From positions 434,001-498,000 of the forward strand of contig JARKIF010000034.1 of assembly GCA_029378245.1 (NCBI GenBank): 64,000 nt of DNA. Direction: 5' to 3'. Positions 1-13,013 of this stretch are shown in pieces. The notes below the pieces were generated by a model. The model saw only the letters and a list, made by a program, of their open reading frames with translations, was not told where the DNA came from and ran no database searches. Each line of letters begins with the position of its first letter. The stretch's first letter is position 1. The translations under genes and the position numbers were made by a program. This DNA comes from Roridomyces roridus. Taxonomy: Eukaryota; Basidiomycota; Agaricomycetes; Agaricales; Mycenaceae.

Positions 1-1962
<1,962 letters not shown>

Positions 1963-2833
1963 GCCTTTGTGGGTGGAGCCATTGGAGTATTTTTGGTGGG
2001 TCCATTTCCGCTCCAGAGCTGTCTCCTCTTGGCTGAACATCTGTCCTAGGTTGTAGCTATCTGTAATGCGTGTAATAACCCTTGCCCCCAGTGGTCTATC
2101 GGTCCGTTTCTGCGTGAGTGTCCGTGTGCGTCCGTCGTCAGAAGATATTATCCCGCACCAGACCACTCTGGACCATGCGCCCTTTTTTTGCAGTCATGTG
2201 TCGTCTCGAGTTCCTTCCGAATGCTCCGAGCAACTTGCGAAAACCCGACGTCATGCGGATCTCAGCCAGTAGGAATCCGGCGCGTATGGGATGGTCAGAC
2301 GGCTTGTGCGGCACCGCTATCCAATGAATGTCCGTACATACTCTCAAGGTACGCCGATACAATCCCGACATGCAGCCGGAGGCGCACGGATGTAGCTGGA
2401 AATATGCCAGCTCTCACCGCCTTGTTCGATAAGCGGCAGAGACTGTCCCTCGGTGCCTGCCTTCGGTGTCATGATTGCGCAGAAGCCCAACCTGACTGAC
2501 TATGATCTGCTATCTCGGGATGACATGCCGAAGAATTTGGGCGGCGGCCCCATATTTAGATTTCTGTGTTCTCCTTATAAGAATGGTGTGGAATGGAACA
2601 CCGAGAGACAGCAAACCAACACACTCGCATTCAACGAACTCCATGGTACGCGGATTTTTTGTGATCCAGCAGCGACCAGAGCGCTCATCCCCTCCCCAGA
2701 CGTCCCGAACCCTGTCTTCCACTATCCCTGTGCGTGCCTGCCCTCCCTTGCACCGACTTGAATGTAGTATCCTCATTCGCCTATCTAGCCTCCACCACCC
2801 CAATACTCTGCGCCCGCTCATAAAGTTTCGCGC
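1963..2833. other. Intergenic stretch with no supported gene
   Basis: Several short open frames cross this stretch on both strands, but none shows a family motif, consistent splice sites or low-complexity coding signatures. I see no RNA gene or repeat. It contains the 3' end region of RVB2 and the upstream region of the next small gene. Confidence 0.4.
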
Positions 2834-3127
2834 ATGCCGTCCACAGTACGTGCCTGTACTTCCACTGCACGACCTAGTCGTCTCATGCCCGCCCGAAGCA
2901 ATACGCCGCTCCGCCTCCGTATTCCCCTGCCACTGGCAAGCAGTACGCTACCACGGATAGCAAAAAAACGACGCGTTGGAACCCCTTCTCGCGGAAGCAG
3001 ACTGCCGCTCCCCCCAATCCGCGCGGTCTAGAGGTAAGCGTGTGTGCGCTGGCAAAGCGTTCAAGCATCTAACAATCAACCTTTGAAGGCGGAGATGCTC
3101 GATCCAGAAGACAGGGCTTGGTCTTAA
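2834..3127 (+). CDS. Small hydrophilic protein (putative)
   Basis: A three-exon model encodes about 60 residues. Exon 1 is four codons (MPST, 2834-2845), followed by a 53-nt intron opening with GTACGT. Exon 2 is 2899-3033, and a second intron opens with GTAAGC and ends with an AG at 3088. The last exon ends with TAA at 3125-3127. The product is rich in Pro, Ala, Tyr, Lys and Thr (for example AAPPPYSPATGKQYATT) and ends in an acidic EMLDPEDRAWS tail. Matching phases at both introns and a biased composition favour a real gene, but I do not recognise the family. It has no signal peptide or membrane segment and is convergent with the RS-rich protein gene downstream. Confidence 0.5.
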
Positions 3128-3253
3128 TGATTCTGAACAATTTTTTCATCGACGGACGACCTAACTTATTATACACTGTGGCCTAATATTAGTTCCTTTG
3201 CGGAGGTCCGAAATACCTCTCCTGCCTTCTCACCTCGACCGCGTCGAGACCTC

Positions 3254-4441
3254 TCACCCGAATCGTTCCTTGGCAAGTTTCTGGAACATGGCCATAGTCG
3301 CGCTCTCCTTCTCCTTGTACGCACTAGCCAACTCTCGCGATGCAGCCGCCTTATCTTCGTTCTTCTTCTCGTAACGTTTCTTCGACGCATCCCGTTTGGC
3401 AATTCTTTGAGGAACAATCAGTTTTGGTGGCTTGACAGTGAAGATGGAATGAATACTCACTGGTCCCTAAAGCTGTCTCCGCCTCCGAGTAAGACCGACT
3501 CTGGCGCCTCTGTCCCATCGTCCCCTCGTTCCCTGAAAGACCGATCTGCTTCTCGTTTCGCGCGTTTGTTTTCCAGCTGCGCCTCACGGCCAACCGACCG
3601 CGGACCCAACATATCCTCGACACGGTCCTTGGCCTCGGCCTTGTCCCGCTTGCGCTTGAGACTTCTGTCTTCCTGTTCCGTCTCTCGAGCAAGTTCTCGG
3701 GCAAAGACGAGATCTGAGGAAGAAGGCAGGGTGGGACCTTGTACGCGGCCGGCTGCGGAAGCAACAGGCGTGGTGGTCGAAGAAGAGTCTCGACCATATG
3801 TCGCGGCTCCCACTTGCTCACGGACCACGCGCAAGGCGTCGTTGTCTACGCGCGACTTGTTCGACGCAAACGACCATTTGTAACCCGTCTGCGAGTCGGC
3901 AGAGATGGTGGCTGGGTCCACGCCAGCATAGAGCGTTCCTGGATGGTCTCATTAGCAATGGATGAAGTCCCAATGAAATCCTGTCAAACTTACTGGGCAG
4001 TTTCCCTCGATTCCAAGCCTACATGGCTTAATGAATGGAGAAGCAGCGCGAGAGAAAAGCCACACACTTTGACAAACTTGCGGAAATAGCTGCTTCATTT
4101 TGAGATCCCACAGGCACCATGACGGAGTTGCTCACCTGCGTGCCTTGTCGCCAGAAAGTTCGTCAAAGTACTGTTGCAATATTGGTCAATAGGTGAATAG
4201 CTATTGGCTTCTTGCACAAATTAACCTTGTTCTTTTCCGTCTTGAGCCATATGCGAAACTCGTCCCCTTTGCGGAAGTAGTCCGACTCTGATATGGGAGA
4301 CGCGTCGTGTGGTAAAGTCCTGCATGGCAATGAGTCCAGGCACACGACCATGGATTTGAGACCGTACCTTTGCTTCTCGTGACTGTCCGAGTCTCTGGAA
4401 CGCGAGCGGGATCTAGAGCGAGGACGGCGCTCCGAAGGCAT
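3254..4441 (-). CDS. Conserved RS-rich nuclear protein, probably RNA processing
   Basis: The start at 4441 gives a short arginine/serine N-terminus (MPSERRPRSRSRSRSRDSDS) typical of splicing-related proteins. Next comes a conserved patch (SESDYFRKGDEFRIWLK, then YFDELSGDKAR across an intron and a tryptophan-containing helix), followed by a long charged Lys/Arg/Glu helical region (DRVEDMLGPRSVGREAQLENK) and a C-terminus ending in FQKLAKERFG. At least five exons are needed, with introns near 4370-4325, 4225-4175 and 3460-3430. I recall a widespread uncharacterised eukaryotic family with this layout, annotated vaguely as splicing-associated, but cannot name it firmly. The role is inferred only from the RS repeats and basic helices. 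It starts head-to-head with the mL40 gene, with 43 bp between the two ATGs. Confidence 0.75.
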
Positions 4442-4484
4442 TGAGTAAGGGAGTAAGGTTGATGGCATCAATAATTTTCTGCAA
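4442..4484. promoter_or_regulatory. 43-bp head-to-head promoter interval
   Basis: Only 43 bp separate the start codons of the RS-rich protein (minus) and mL40 (plus). Any promoter must be shared or lie inside one of the coding regions. No TATA box is visible; the sequence is CT/AG mixed. Confidence 0.6.
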
Positions 4485-5033
4485 ATGTCTTCCTCCCTGC
4501 TCACCCGTTGGAAGCCTGCTGCCACCCTCGTCCGGCAATACGCCAAACCAGCAGACCCCACTCAAGGCGACCAACGCCTGAACATCATCCGGCGCGTCCT
4601 CTACCCAGGGAACATCCGCAACAAACCCACACCAACGGGCACCTGGCGACGCGACGTCCGCCAAACCGTCCAACGCGCTATCCCCTCCGTGCAAGCTCAC
4701 AACACCATAGAGCGGGCATGGCTACTGCACAAACGTCTCGTTCGGAAACGTCGCGAGGAGCAGCTGGAGCGCAAGTACGAGTGCATGCGTCGGGCCATGG
4801 ACGAGTTGAAGAAGATTGACACGAAACTTTATATGGAGGCCAACCAGGTGGATGACCCGAGGCGGAGGAGTGAAGCTGAGATGGCGCAAATGAAGGGTTT
4901 GCCGGTCATGGAGGCGCGAGCATTCGACGCCCGCATTCGAGGACTGTTTCCCCGGGAACTCAAGATACCCGCCGACACACCGTCCTCGACGGGTTGGAAT
5001 TACGAATGGACGCCAATAGAGAGGCCGATATAA
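4485..5033 (+). CDS. MRPL28: Mitochondrial large ribosomal subunit protein mL40
   Basis: This is a single-exon gene for a 182-residue protein of the mitochondrial 54S subunit. The N-terminus (MSSSLLTRWKPAATLVRQYA) is basic, hydroxylated and acid-free, as expected for a mitochondrial targeting presequence. The body shows the mL40 signature: VLYPGNIRNKPTPTGTWRRD, IERAWLLHKRL, a basic helix (RKRREEQLERKYECMRRAMDEL) and the C-terminal motif GLFPRELKIPADTPSSTGWNY. Its length matches fungal members. It is divergent from the RS-rich gene and convergent with CSN2 (78 bp between stops). Confidence 0.92.
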   Translation: MSSSLLTRWKPAATLVRQYAKPADPTQGDQRLNIIRRVLYPGNIRNKPTPTGTWRRDVRQTVQRAIPSVQAHNTIERAWLLHKRLVRKRREEQLERKYECMRRAMDELKKIDTKLYMEANQVDDPRRRSEAEMAQMKGLPVMEARAFDARIRGLFPRELKIPADTPSSTGWNYEWTPIERPI

Positions 5034-5111
5034 CGTACGAGACCGACGCAATGGATATAGTAACAGTGCTTTGGTTTGGCAAGTACAACGAACAACAAAA
5101 AAAGCAAGAAT

Positions 5112-6897
5112 CTACCCCCATCTCTCGTCTCGTAACGCGAATTCAGGCAATCCCAGTTCTCCACCGGGTATACCGCGCCCACTGGGTGCAGTCTTGCCGA
5201 CGACAGCAGAATGCACTCCCTCCAAAGCTTCCGTCCACTTGTTGAGCGCAGCATACCTCTTCTTCTCCAGACTTTGTCTGCAGTCGACAGTTAGTAAAAC
5301 CAATGAAAGCTAAATTCAAGGCTTACTTTGAGTCTAGCTCGAGCCGCATGCCGACCTGGTCGATCCTTCCCTCGACCTTGCCCTCGAGAATCAGGCCGAT
5401 CAGGAGCTCCTCGACCTCCGCTATATCCACGTTTAGTTGCTTGAGAAAGAGTCAGATGTCATTGAGGAACATGTGAGGCAAGGCAGACCTTGGCAAGGAA
5501 GGAAAGCTCGAGCCGTGTATATGGTTTGATGAGGTCGATGAGATACTGCGTCCTCAAACTGCGCAGAAGCTCCCCAATGTAAAGCCGGATGAAACTATCA
5601 TCCATGATCGTCGAGTGGTTGTCCTTGAGAATCTTTTCAGCAGAATGGACCTCTCGGCGTTGGTACGCGTCAACGAGATCAGTCATGGCCTTGATCTGGG
5701 GGTCGGTCTTGTACGGCTTGGTCTCTTGACTGTCGAACGGGTTGACCTCACTCCCCGTCAACATGTTGGCCAGCACCAAATACTTGAGCACCTGAATACG
5801 CTGTGGCGAGCCAGCCTCATCGTAATTCCGGAAAGATTCAAAGAAATCCTCGGACGCCTTGTTCCATTGCCCTGAAACAGAATCAGAGGGTGAAAGAAAT
5901 GCAGAAAAGTCTTACGTTCGCCCATCCACATCTTGCCGCCACACTCTTTGATGACACCCATAATCCGAGGATGCGGGATGGCAGAACGAACAGCATTGGT
6001 GGCGTTGTAAATCTCCTTGAGTTTCTTGAAGTTTCGGGTTTCATTGTACATTTGAATCTCGAGCGCGTAAATTTCAAGAAGTTGGGTGCCGCGTTGAGAT
6101 TGAGATTCGTCGCCGTCACCATCTTGCGCAGTAGCTCGGTGAAGATCACGAATCAGCTACGACCAGGTCAGACACGAGAAATCAAGATAAGATGAAGATA
6201 CCCGCACCTTGGACAGCCGAGCGTATTCCTTCCTATCCAGCCACAACTTGGCCAGCTTCAGATTCGTCTTTGCCGAAAGACGCTCGTTCTTGGCATCTTC
6301 CAACGCGACTTTTGTAGCCTGGTAAAACTGCTCCAAGATATCGACCTCGACAACACCGCCCTTCCCACCACCGACATAATCCAATATACCGTTGATAGTC
6401 TTTTCCGAGTAGTTGCGCGTCACAGCAGACTTGGTGTACGTTAGTAACTGCGTGTATGTCTTGAGCGCATCGGCAGGTCGTCGCAGGATGAGGAAATTGA
6501 GCTTGGTCGATTGCTTGAGCGCTTTGAATCCCCTGCACGCAGAATTCAGCACGAAATCCATCTCTAGAGCTACTCCCAGACTCACCAGTCACCCTGCTCA
6601 GTCTCCTGGTCGACTATAGCGCGAAACTCTTTCAAAGCTTCTTCGGGATTATCTTCCTTTTTCGCTGCGTTTCGTGGTCGTCGGCGGAGGGTCCCATGAA
6701 AGAATGCAAGAAACGCATACACTTGGCCTTGTAGTACAGGTTCTCGACATCCGCGCTGCCGGATTCGTTCGCCTCGTCGCCGTCAGAGTAGTCAAAGCCA
6801 TAGTCCTGTCATTGAATCAGGCCACCCGATGACCTGGCGTAGGCATGCATACCTCGTCGTCGCTACCCTGCATGTAGTCGGCATCATCGTCATCCAT
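5112..6897 (-). CDS. CSN2: COP9 signalosome subunit 2
   Basis: CSN2 is the PCI-domain scaffold subunit of the COP9 signalosome, which removes Nedd8 from cullins. The start at 6897 gives the acidic N-terminus [15 protein letters not shown] followed by [11 protein letters not shown], typical of the family. Later blocks are [91 protein letters not shown] and [19 protein letters not shown]. The C-terminal PCI winged helix reads [24 protein letters not shown]. There are about eight exons with short introns, several interrupting these blocks (near 6850, 6715, 6550, 6180, 5910 and 5470). The C-terminus ends at 5112. The product is nuclear or cytosolic. The assignment is secure; exact splice edges are less so. 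Confidence 0.94.
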
Positions 6898-7031
6898 GGT
6901 GAGCGTTTAGAGATAGAGATGGAGCGTAAACGCGGCTTTGTGGCTGTGATGCACAAACAACGCGTCTCCTTCCTCGCGCTTTTCTAACACACACATTAAT
7001 TTATTCAAGAAAACCCAAGATAATATATACA

Positions 7032-9036
7032 TCAATGGCCAGCCCCAAGGATTAGAGTTACAATAACATAGAGATTGGCCGTCAGGATGAGCAGCCAAAT
7101 GCAGCATCCTACAGCAGTCACAATGAATCCGCTGCTATAGTCCACAGAGTCATCCCACGGGCTTTCATCCGAAGATTGAGAAACCAGCGTGGGTGACTTG
7201 CGCACTCGCATGATATTTCGTGAGGACGTGAGGTAGATCAAGGGTAGGGTGATGAAGGGGAGTACAATGGATAGGACGACTTGAGATGCCACTAGCAACG
7301 TGCTGATGCCGGGACGCCCGACTGCGACCGCAACTACCATGGAGGGGATGACCGCGATCAGCCGCGTTAGCAAGCGACGGACGATAGGCTGGGTAACAAG
7401 CTCAGTCATGATAGTTTGGATCGAAAGGCGACCTACAGAGACACGCCAGTTCAGGAATCCTTCCGAGACGGCCTGACCAGCCACAGTGGCGATAATTGAG
7501 GCACTCTGCCCGGAGGCTAGAAGGGATAGAGCAAAAAGTGTTGCAGCAGCTGGAAATGGAGTCATTATATGAAAACAAAGCAGATACATCATACTTACAC
7601 TGGCCGACAAGGTTGCGAATGATGTCGTACGCATCGAAAAGAGTAGCAGGGTTGCCTGACGAGGAGAAGACTTTGCTAGCCAAAATAAGAATCCTGCAAA
7701 GGGTCAACAATAACTCGCTTCTTGACGATAACGATACGTGCATGGAATTGATCACAACTGCGAACCCAAGAAGACTACCCACAACATCCACCACGTTATG
7801 GCTCAAGTGCGCCCGAATAAACGTGAGAGAGTTGTTTTCGCGATCGGCATGGTTCTTGACGCGCGTTGCCCGCGGGCTCGGCGCAGGCGTGCGAAATAAG
7901 GATATGGAAAATTCAAGCAGTCGAGATTTGAAGCCTCTCTTCGGCGATGGCCCCATTGAAGGTGCCTCTACTGTCAGTCTATCTTGCGTAGAAAGCGCTG
8001 AACCAAGAAAAAGACTATGCGGCATGACTGTAGCACCCAAAATTCCTACGGCTGGTGGAATCGTCAATCGTTCGAATGTCGGAAAGACACCAACTGACAA
8101 GTGTAGAGGGCATCGGCACGAAAGACATCGCTTGAAGGAAGGAAGCCCTCGAAAGCCTTCGCCCAGTCCACGTCCACCTTGGTTATAACAATGACCATGC
8201 ATATGAGAACCGCGAGAACCTGCACGAAATGAGTCGAGAACTGGAATGATCGGGTGGACTTACCATGGTACCAATAAGGATCTCAAACATTTTCACCGGC
8301 GTAGACCGCAGGGGATCTCGGAAGGCCAGGAGAATAACGACATCGAACGTAGTGATTAAAACGCCGTGCCATATTTCGAGCCGCGGAAAAAGTAGACACA
8401 GGGCGATTGCAGTGCTAGATAAACGGTAAGCCGAATCCGATGCCAGTCATCCTGTCTTTACCCAAGGAGTTCGGCCAAGTCGGTCGCGATGATGGCGACT
8501 TCGGACAGGAGATACAAGGGATATAGCCCAAGCCACCGGTAAAGTCGCGTGTGTTTCGGTCGGTCGTGTAGCAAAACGCGACAATGCGAGGCGAGGTCTG
8601 CACCAAAATTCATTTCAACTTGGAGTTCTAGCGCCAGAATCGCATGTGAGACATACCAAGCCCAGTAACACAACCCAGCCGAGTAGCCAGCACCTGCAAA
8701 AACACGGCGATAATGCCAGCCACAAGGACGATGACGAGCAATTTGTATCCTGTAAAGAATGAAAAGAGTGTCTTTTGGGCATGAACCCACCAACTAACCG
8801 AACCGGGATCCGGCTTCCAAGTCAACACCCCAATTGCCCGGGTCAAAGTACGCGACAGCGCAGACTACGCCGACCTGCAGACCAATTATCTACCAATTCC
8901 GCAGAGATTTGAGGACGACTGGACTGACCCCAGCATGTTTCGTAGCATGGACGACAACAGTCAGACCGGCAGACTTGAGACGATTGTACAGGGTAGAGGC
9001 ATTCGAGGAGGACGTCTGCGAGTGGGAATCGGCCAT
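7032..9036 (-). CDS. Nramp-family divalent metal transporter
   Basis: This is a proton-coupled Mn/Fe transporter of the Nramp (Smf) family, a multi-pass membrane protein. The N-terminal exon (MADSHSQTSSSNASTLYNRL) is hydrophilic and is joined by an intron starting GTCAGT to VGVVCAVAYFDPGNWGVDLE, which holds the metal-binding DPGN motif of TM1. Downstream exons encode GYKLLVIVLVAGIIAVFLQ, LSEVAIIATDLAELLG (TM3) and ILGATVMPHSLFLGSAL, which holds the MPH motif of TM6. These are followed by FALSLLASGQSASIIATVAG and further TM helices ending in NLYVIVTLILGAGH. There are about nine exons. Ion selectivity cannot be read from sequence; the A/M-P-H motif fits transition metals. The start at 9036 is the first in-frame ATG before the DPGN exon. 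Confidence 0.93.
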
Positions 9037-9370
9037 GAAGGGAGGTTGCCGTTTGCCTCCTGGAGAGCATTTAAGAGGAGGGCGAGGAACCCACTGGATT
9101 GGGTCATTGAAACCAGCAGAGTGGATCGGAGCAAAACGAGATGTCGGTACACCACAGCCCAAGCCTCTCCGCGCCCGACATCCTCGCTATAATTTCCCAC
9201 TGTGGAATGAGCACCTGCAATGGCCAAGGAATCAAGTTGGTGCGGGCATATTATCGTTCATTGTACAATACAGTCCTCCCTATTTCGTACAAACAACCTA
9301 CACCGCCAAAAATACTTATAGTTTCTCGTCGCCTGCCTCATCCTAAAAGATCCGTTTGTCCGTGAATATT

Positions 9371-11832
9371 TCAAGTCCCCAAGAAAGCCGAGGCAGCTCC
9401 TCGCCAAGGTCGTTCCGAATTCCTTCGCTCCTTCTTCCGGTCCATAGTTCCTTCTCGAGTCCCAAAGAGCCTTGTCACCTTCTTCCACATCGTGCCTATT
9501 CCGGCATGCTGCTTCGTCCTCGTTGTATCCGTGATGATGACGTTCGAAAACCTTGCATATAAATACCTTCACGGCCTTGCGCTCTGTCGTCCAGTCTTCC
9601 CATTTCATCGAGGGCGGGTCCAGGACGCTGTTTCGCCTCGCCTACACCAACCCTCATACTCGAGTTGCTCTGCAATCGGTCGCCACTGGTCCGACACCAC
9701 GTCTTGTACGCCAGCCATTGCGGTGCACAGAAGCGGCAAGGATTCATGTTGAGAGGTGCTTCCAGGTCGTAAAGGTCGAGTCCAAATCCAAAACCGCAGT
9801 GTGTACAGCGAGGGAGTGTTGGAACAGACAAGTTGTGGGTGGCATGCTGGTCCAAAGAATCGCGAGAATTTGCAGCCGGGGTGGACTCAGGCACGAGAGG
9901 ACTGCGTGGAAAATGCCGGCGTTTGCGGTGGCTCCGGCGTTGGAAATGTGAGGACTAGCGCCGGCAGCGGTTCTTCGTAGTCTGCTACAAGGTTAGTGCG
10001 TCAATTCCCAGTGGACCAAGGGACCCCACCTTTTGGATCGCAACACGAGGTCGATGTGTGCACAAAGGAGCCGCTGAGGTTCATGTGGTCGATGTTTCTA
10101 GAGTCCTGGTCTTGGTCCACCATCTGAAGAAGCCTTTCCGTTTATGTCAAGTCCAAAGCACAAAACGAGACTGACCTTGTGATCCGATTCAGCACCGGAG
10201 ACACCAAAGGTAGGGAACGACGGGATGTCTTCAATGATAGGCGACAACTCGGAGCCAACACTTGCTTTCGAGCGAGAAAGTGCCTGGTGCACTCCATTTC
10301 AGCAGCGATTTTATAGTGAAAAATAACACACTTTGACAGGGCTCGACTCGGGCCGCGCAGCTGCCGTGACCGGAGTAGATTCTTTCCCACTCTTGCGAGA
10401 AAGACTGGATGGCTGCATTTATACAGTCATTTTGGGATCGCAACTGGCATAAAAAGGACACGAACCCATCCAAATCGATTCACGAAGACCAGGGTACCGT
10501 CACTCCTCCTCATCTCCCTCCCGCCGAGATACTTGCCGGTTTTGCTTGGCAAGGACAAGAAACTGGCGTCGTCCTAACGCCGTTGGAAGAGTGTCCGAAC
10601 AAAGGTGTAAAACATACCTATGATACGTATTCAAAGACGTGAACGTATATGTGTGAATGAGAGCGACCTACCTTGGAGGATTTTCGACCGGCGGTGTTGT
10701 GCTAATCGGCGTATTAGTCAAGTGTCGAAACGCCCAGAAAACTTGCCTTTCGCCCGGAAGACCTTGCCGGAGCCTTTTGCACAGGCTGTGGCGCGGTGTC
10801 AATGTTTTGCGTCGTTCTTTAGCAAAACTGCGGTACCTTTGCACGGTTGAGTTGGGATTTCGGGCTTGGCCAGGATTTGAAAGCCATTTTCTAAAAATGC
10901 GTCAGATGCATGGTAATAAGAATAACATCCTTACCATCTTCTCGACTCTCACTTCACTAGAAGCCTCGCGTGGCCGCCGTGTAGGGAGCTCTCCCAGCTA
11001 TATCAAGGTCACCAAGAATACTTGAAAAGACATAATTGCAAACTTCGGAGACCGGTATCGAGTGCTGAGCAGACTGGGAAAGCCGGGATGAGATGTAGCC
11101 GTATGATAAGCACGCCGCGGCCTCACCCTTCGGTCCCGTGCAGCAGAGGCAACTGTTGCATTCTTAACACAAACGATCAGATCTGCTGGAGTGGTAGCAC
11201 ACAAGAACTCACCATAAGAGACGAATTTGACATGGGGATCTTCGCCTGCGCCCTGGTTGAGCATTCGAGTATTCGTTGGTTGCGTCAAACTTACGGGCGA
11301 GCCATCGTGCTCAGCGGGTTCCTGTGGCGTTTTCAATGAAGGTGCGAGGGGCGTAAAATAACACACCCTTCTATGTCGGAATGACTAGCCGAGAGCGCAT
11401 GAGAGAATGACCAAGATTGCAAGAAAGGGCTCACCCCTGCGCGCTTGGTCTGGATGGCAATTGGTCACTATCTTGAGTCTCGACGAGAACATACAGATCG
11501 AGTCTCTCTTGGAGAGAGCTGAGAGTTGAAAGAGACGCTGGTGGCGAGTGGTTTCGACGCATGGCAAGAACAGCAGCACGGTTTGCGCGGGGTGGTGAAA
11601 CCCGCCGGTGCCAGCGACTGCGTCGAAGGTCTCTGCGTAGACGCCCAACTAGTTTCTAAAGCAGCTGGTGAGCGTTGAGTAGCCCCAGAAGAACCAGCGC
11701 GTACGTGAAGCCAAGGAACGCCGGCTTGAGAAATGGTGCATTGGATTGGGGTCGGAAGGCGGGATGGAGAAGGCGGGGTGAGGGCTGATAACCGTGCTCA
11801 AGAACTTGAGAGACTTTAGAGTGTTTTCCAGC
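9371..11832 (-). CDS. Unrecognised multi-exon gene with a Cys-rich segment (putative)
   Basis: The stretch looks like one heavily spliced minus-strand gene, but I could not assemble it with certainty. The start region near 11832 reads MLENTLKSLKFLSTVISPHP, and another frame there has a hydrophobic run (LGFTYALVLLGLL) that may be a membrane segment. Internal proline/serine-rich pieces include PIIEDIPSFPTFGVSGAE (near 10200). Near 9805-9712 a likely zinc-binding segment has two CxxC pairs (CTHC and CRFC, about 22 residues apart). The last exon seems to end with a Lys/Arg-rich tail and a TGA at 9371-9373. Function is unknown; it may be two genes. It is divergent from uL1m, about 78 bp from its ATG. 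Confidence 0.4.
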
Positions 11833-11910
11833 ATGGCGGGGAATACAAGTCGCGACAAGTCGCGTCAAGGTGAAGAGGAGCAATTGCAGCCGTCAACACC
11901 GTGACTTTTG

Positions 11911-12980
11911 ATGCTTGCTCTCTTCTCCTTGCCATGTCGCCGCTCGGCGGTGGTGGCCTCCATCTTCTCCAATCCTGCTCGTATATCTCGCCAGTTCACG
12001 ACCACCCCCGCCCTTCTCGCTAAAAAGGGTCAGACTTCGACGAGAAGAATCCCTTCAAAAAAAGCAATGGCTGCAAAACTAAAGCGCCGAGCCGCAAAGG
12101 AGGCCAAGCTCGTAGACCACTCCAACGACATGAGTCTGGATGCTGCTATTGCGGTCCTTCGCGTGAGTCGTCATTGTTACTCAAATTACAGCCCACCAAT
12201 CGCACTCAAGTCGGTCGAAGTCGCGCGGCCTGATGTATGCTACGAGCTCTTTGTCAAGACCGACCTACGGGGCGTCGGTCTCGCAGTTCCCAAAGGCCGT
12301 ATCAACATTCCCCGAGAACCAAAACCAAAAGCGGAGGATACGATTCTCGTTTTCGCTGAAGGTATCCAATCAGAAGAAGCCAAACGGGCTGGCGCCCAGA
12401 TTGTCGGAGGGACTGAACTCATCGAAGGGGTTTGTCTCTTTCTTTCGCTACAGGAATGCATTTAATCATCCCCACTAGGTCCTTTCTGGCCGCCTGCGAG
12501 CCAACACCATCCTCTGCACGCCCGCGCTCATCCGGGCTATTACACCCAGGCTGGGACGTTTCCTCGGACCTCTGGGATTGATGCCGACCGAGAGACGTGG
12601 TACTGTAACGGACGATATCCAGGGATACATCAAGCGTATCAAGAACAGTGCGGAATGGAAAGCCGACCGGACTGGGAATATTCGCATGCCTATAGGTCGC
12701 GTGCGTCATCAGTGTCTCCTTCTCTCACTTTGTGTTCATGCTTTGCAGATGGATTTTTCCATCGACGAGGTCGTCACAAACTTTCGCTATGTCATGGAGT
12801 CGATAAAACGGGTCACTGGCAATCTCAAGCAACGCGATGCAAGGGATGACAACAACCAGAAGAGAGGTGATGACGTTCCACTCGACGAGCTCTCCTACTC
12901 ACAACCTCACAGTCACCCCGATAACAAAGGTCACTCTGAGCTCGAGGGGAGCACCGAGCATTCCAATCTCGGATTATTGA
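11911..12980 (+). CDS. MRPL1: Mitochondrial large ribosomal subunit protein uL1m
   Basis: This is the uL1 protein of the mitochondrial ribosome stalk. The N-terminus (MLALFSLPCRRSAVVASIFS, then RISRQFTTTPALL) is a mitochondrial presequence. L1 motifs follow: SLDAAIAVLR, SVEVARPDVCYELFVKTD, VPKGRINIPREPKP, ILVFAEGIQSEEAKRAGA, VGGTELIEG, then the signature LRANTILCTPALIRAITPRL with FLGPLGLMPTERRGTVTDDI, and VTNFRYVMESIKRVTGN. Introns lie at 12163-12210 (48 nt, no in-frame stop), 12430-12478, about 12700-12750 and about 12866-12912. The last splice restores RVTPITKVTLSSRGAPSIPI with TGA at 12978-12980. It is tail-to-tail with RSM22 (33 bp). Confidence 0.94.
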
Positions 12981-13013
12981 TACAAATACGGGGGTTACTT
13001 ACAATACAATTAT

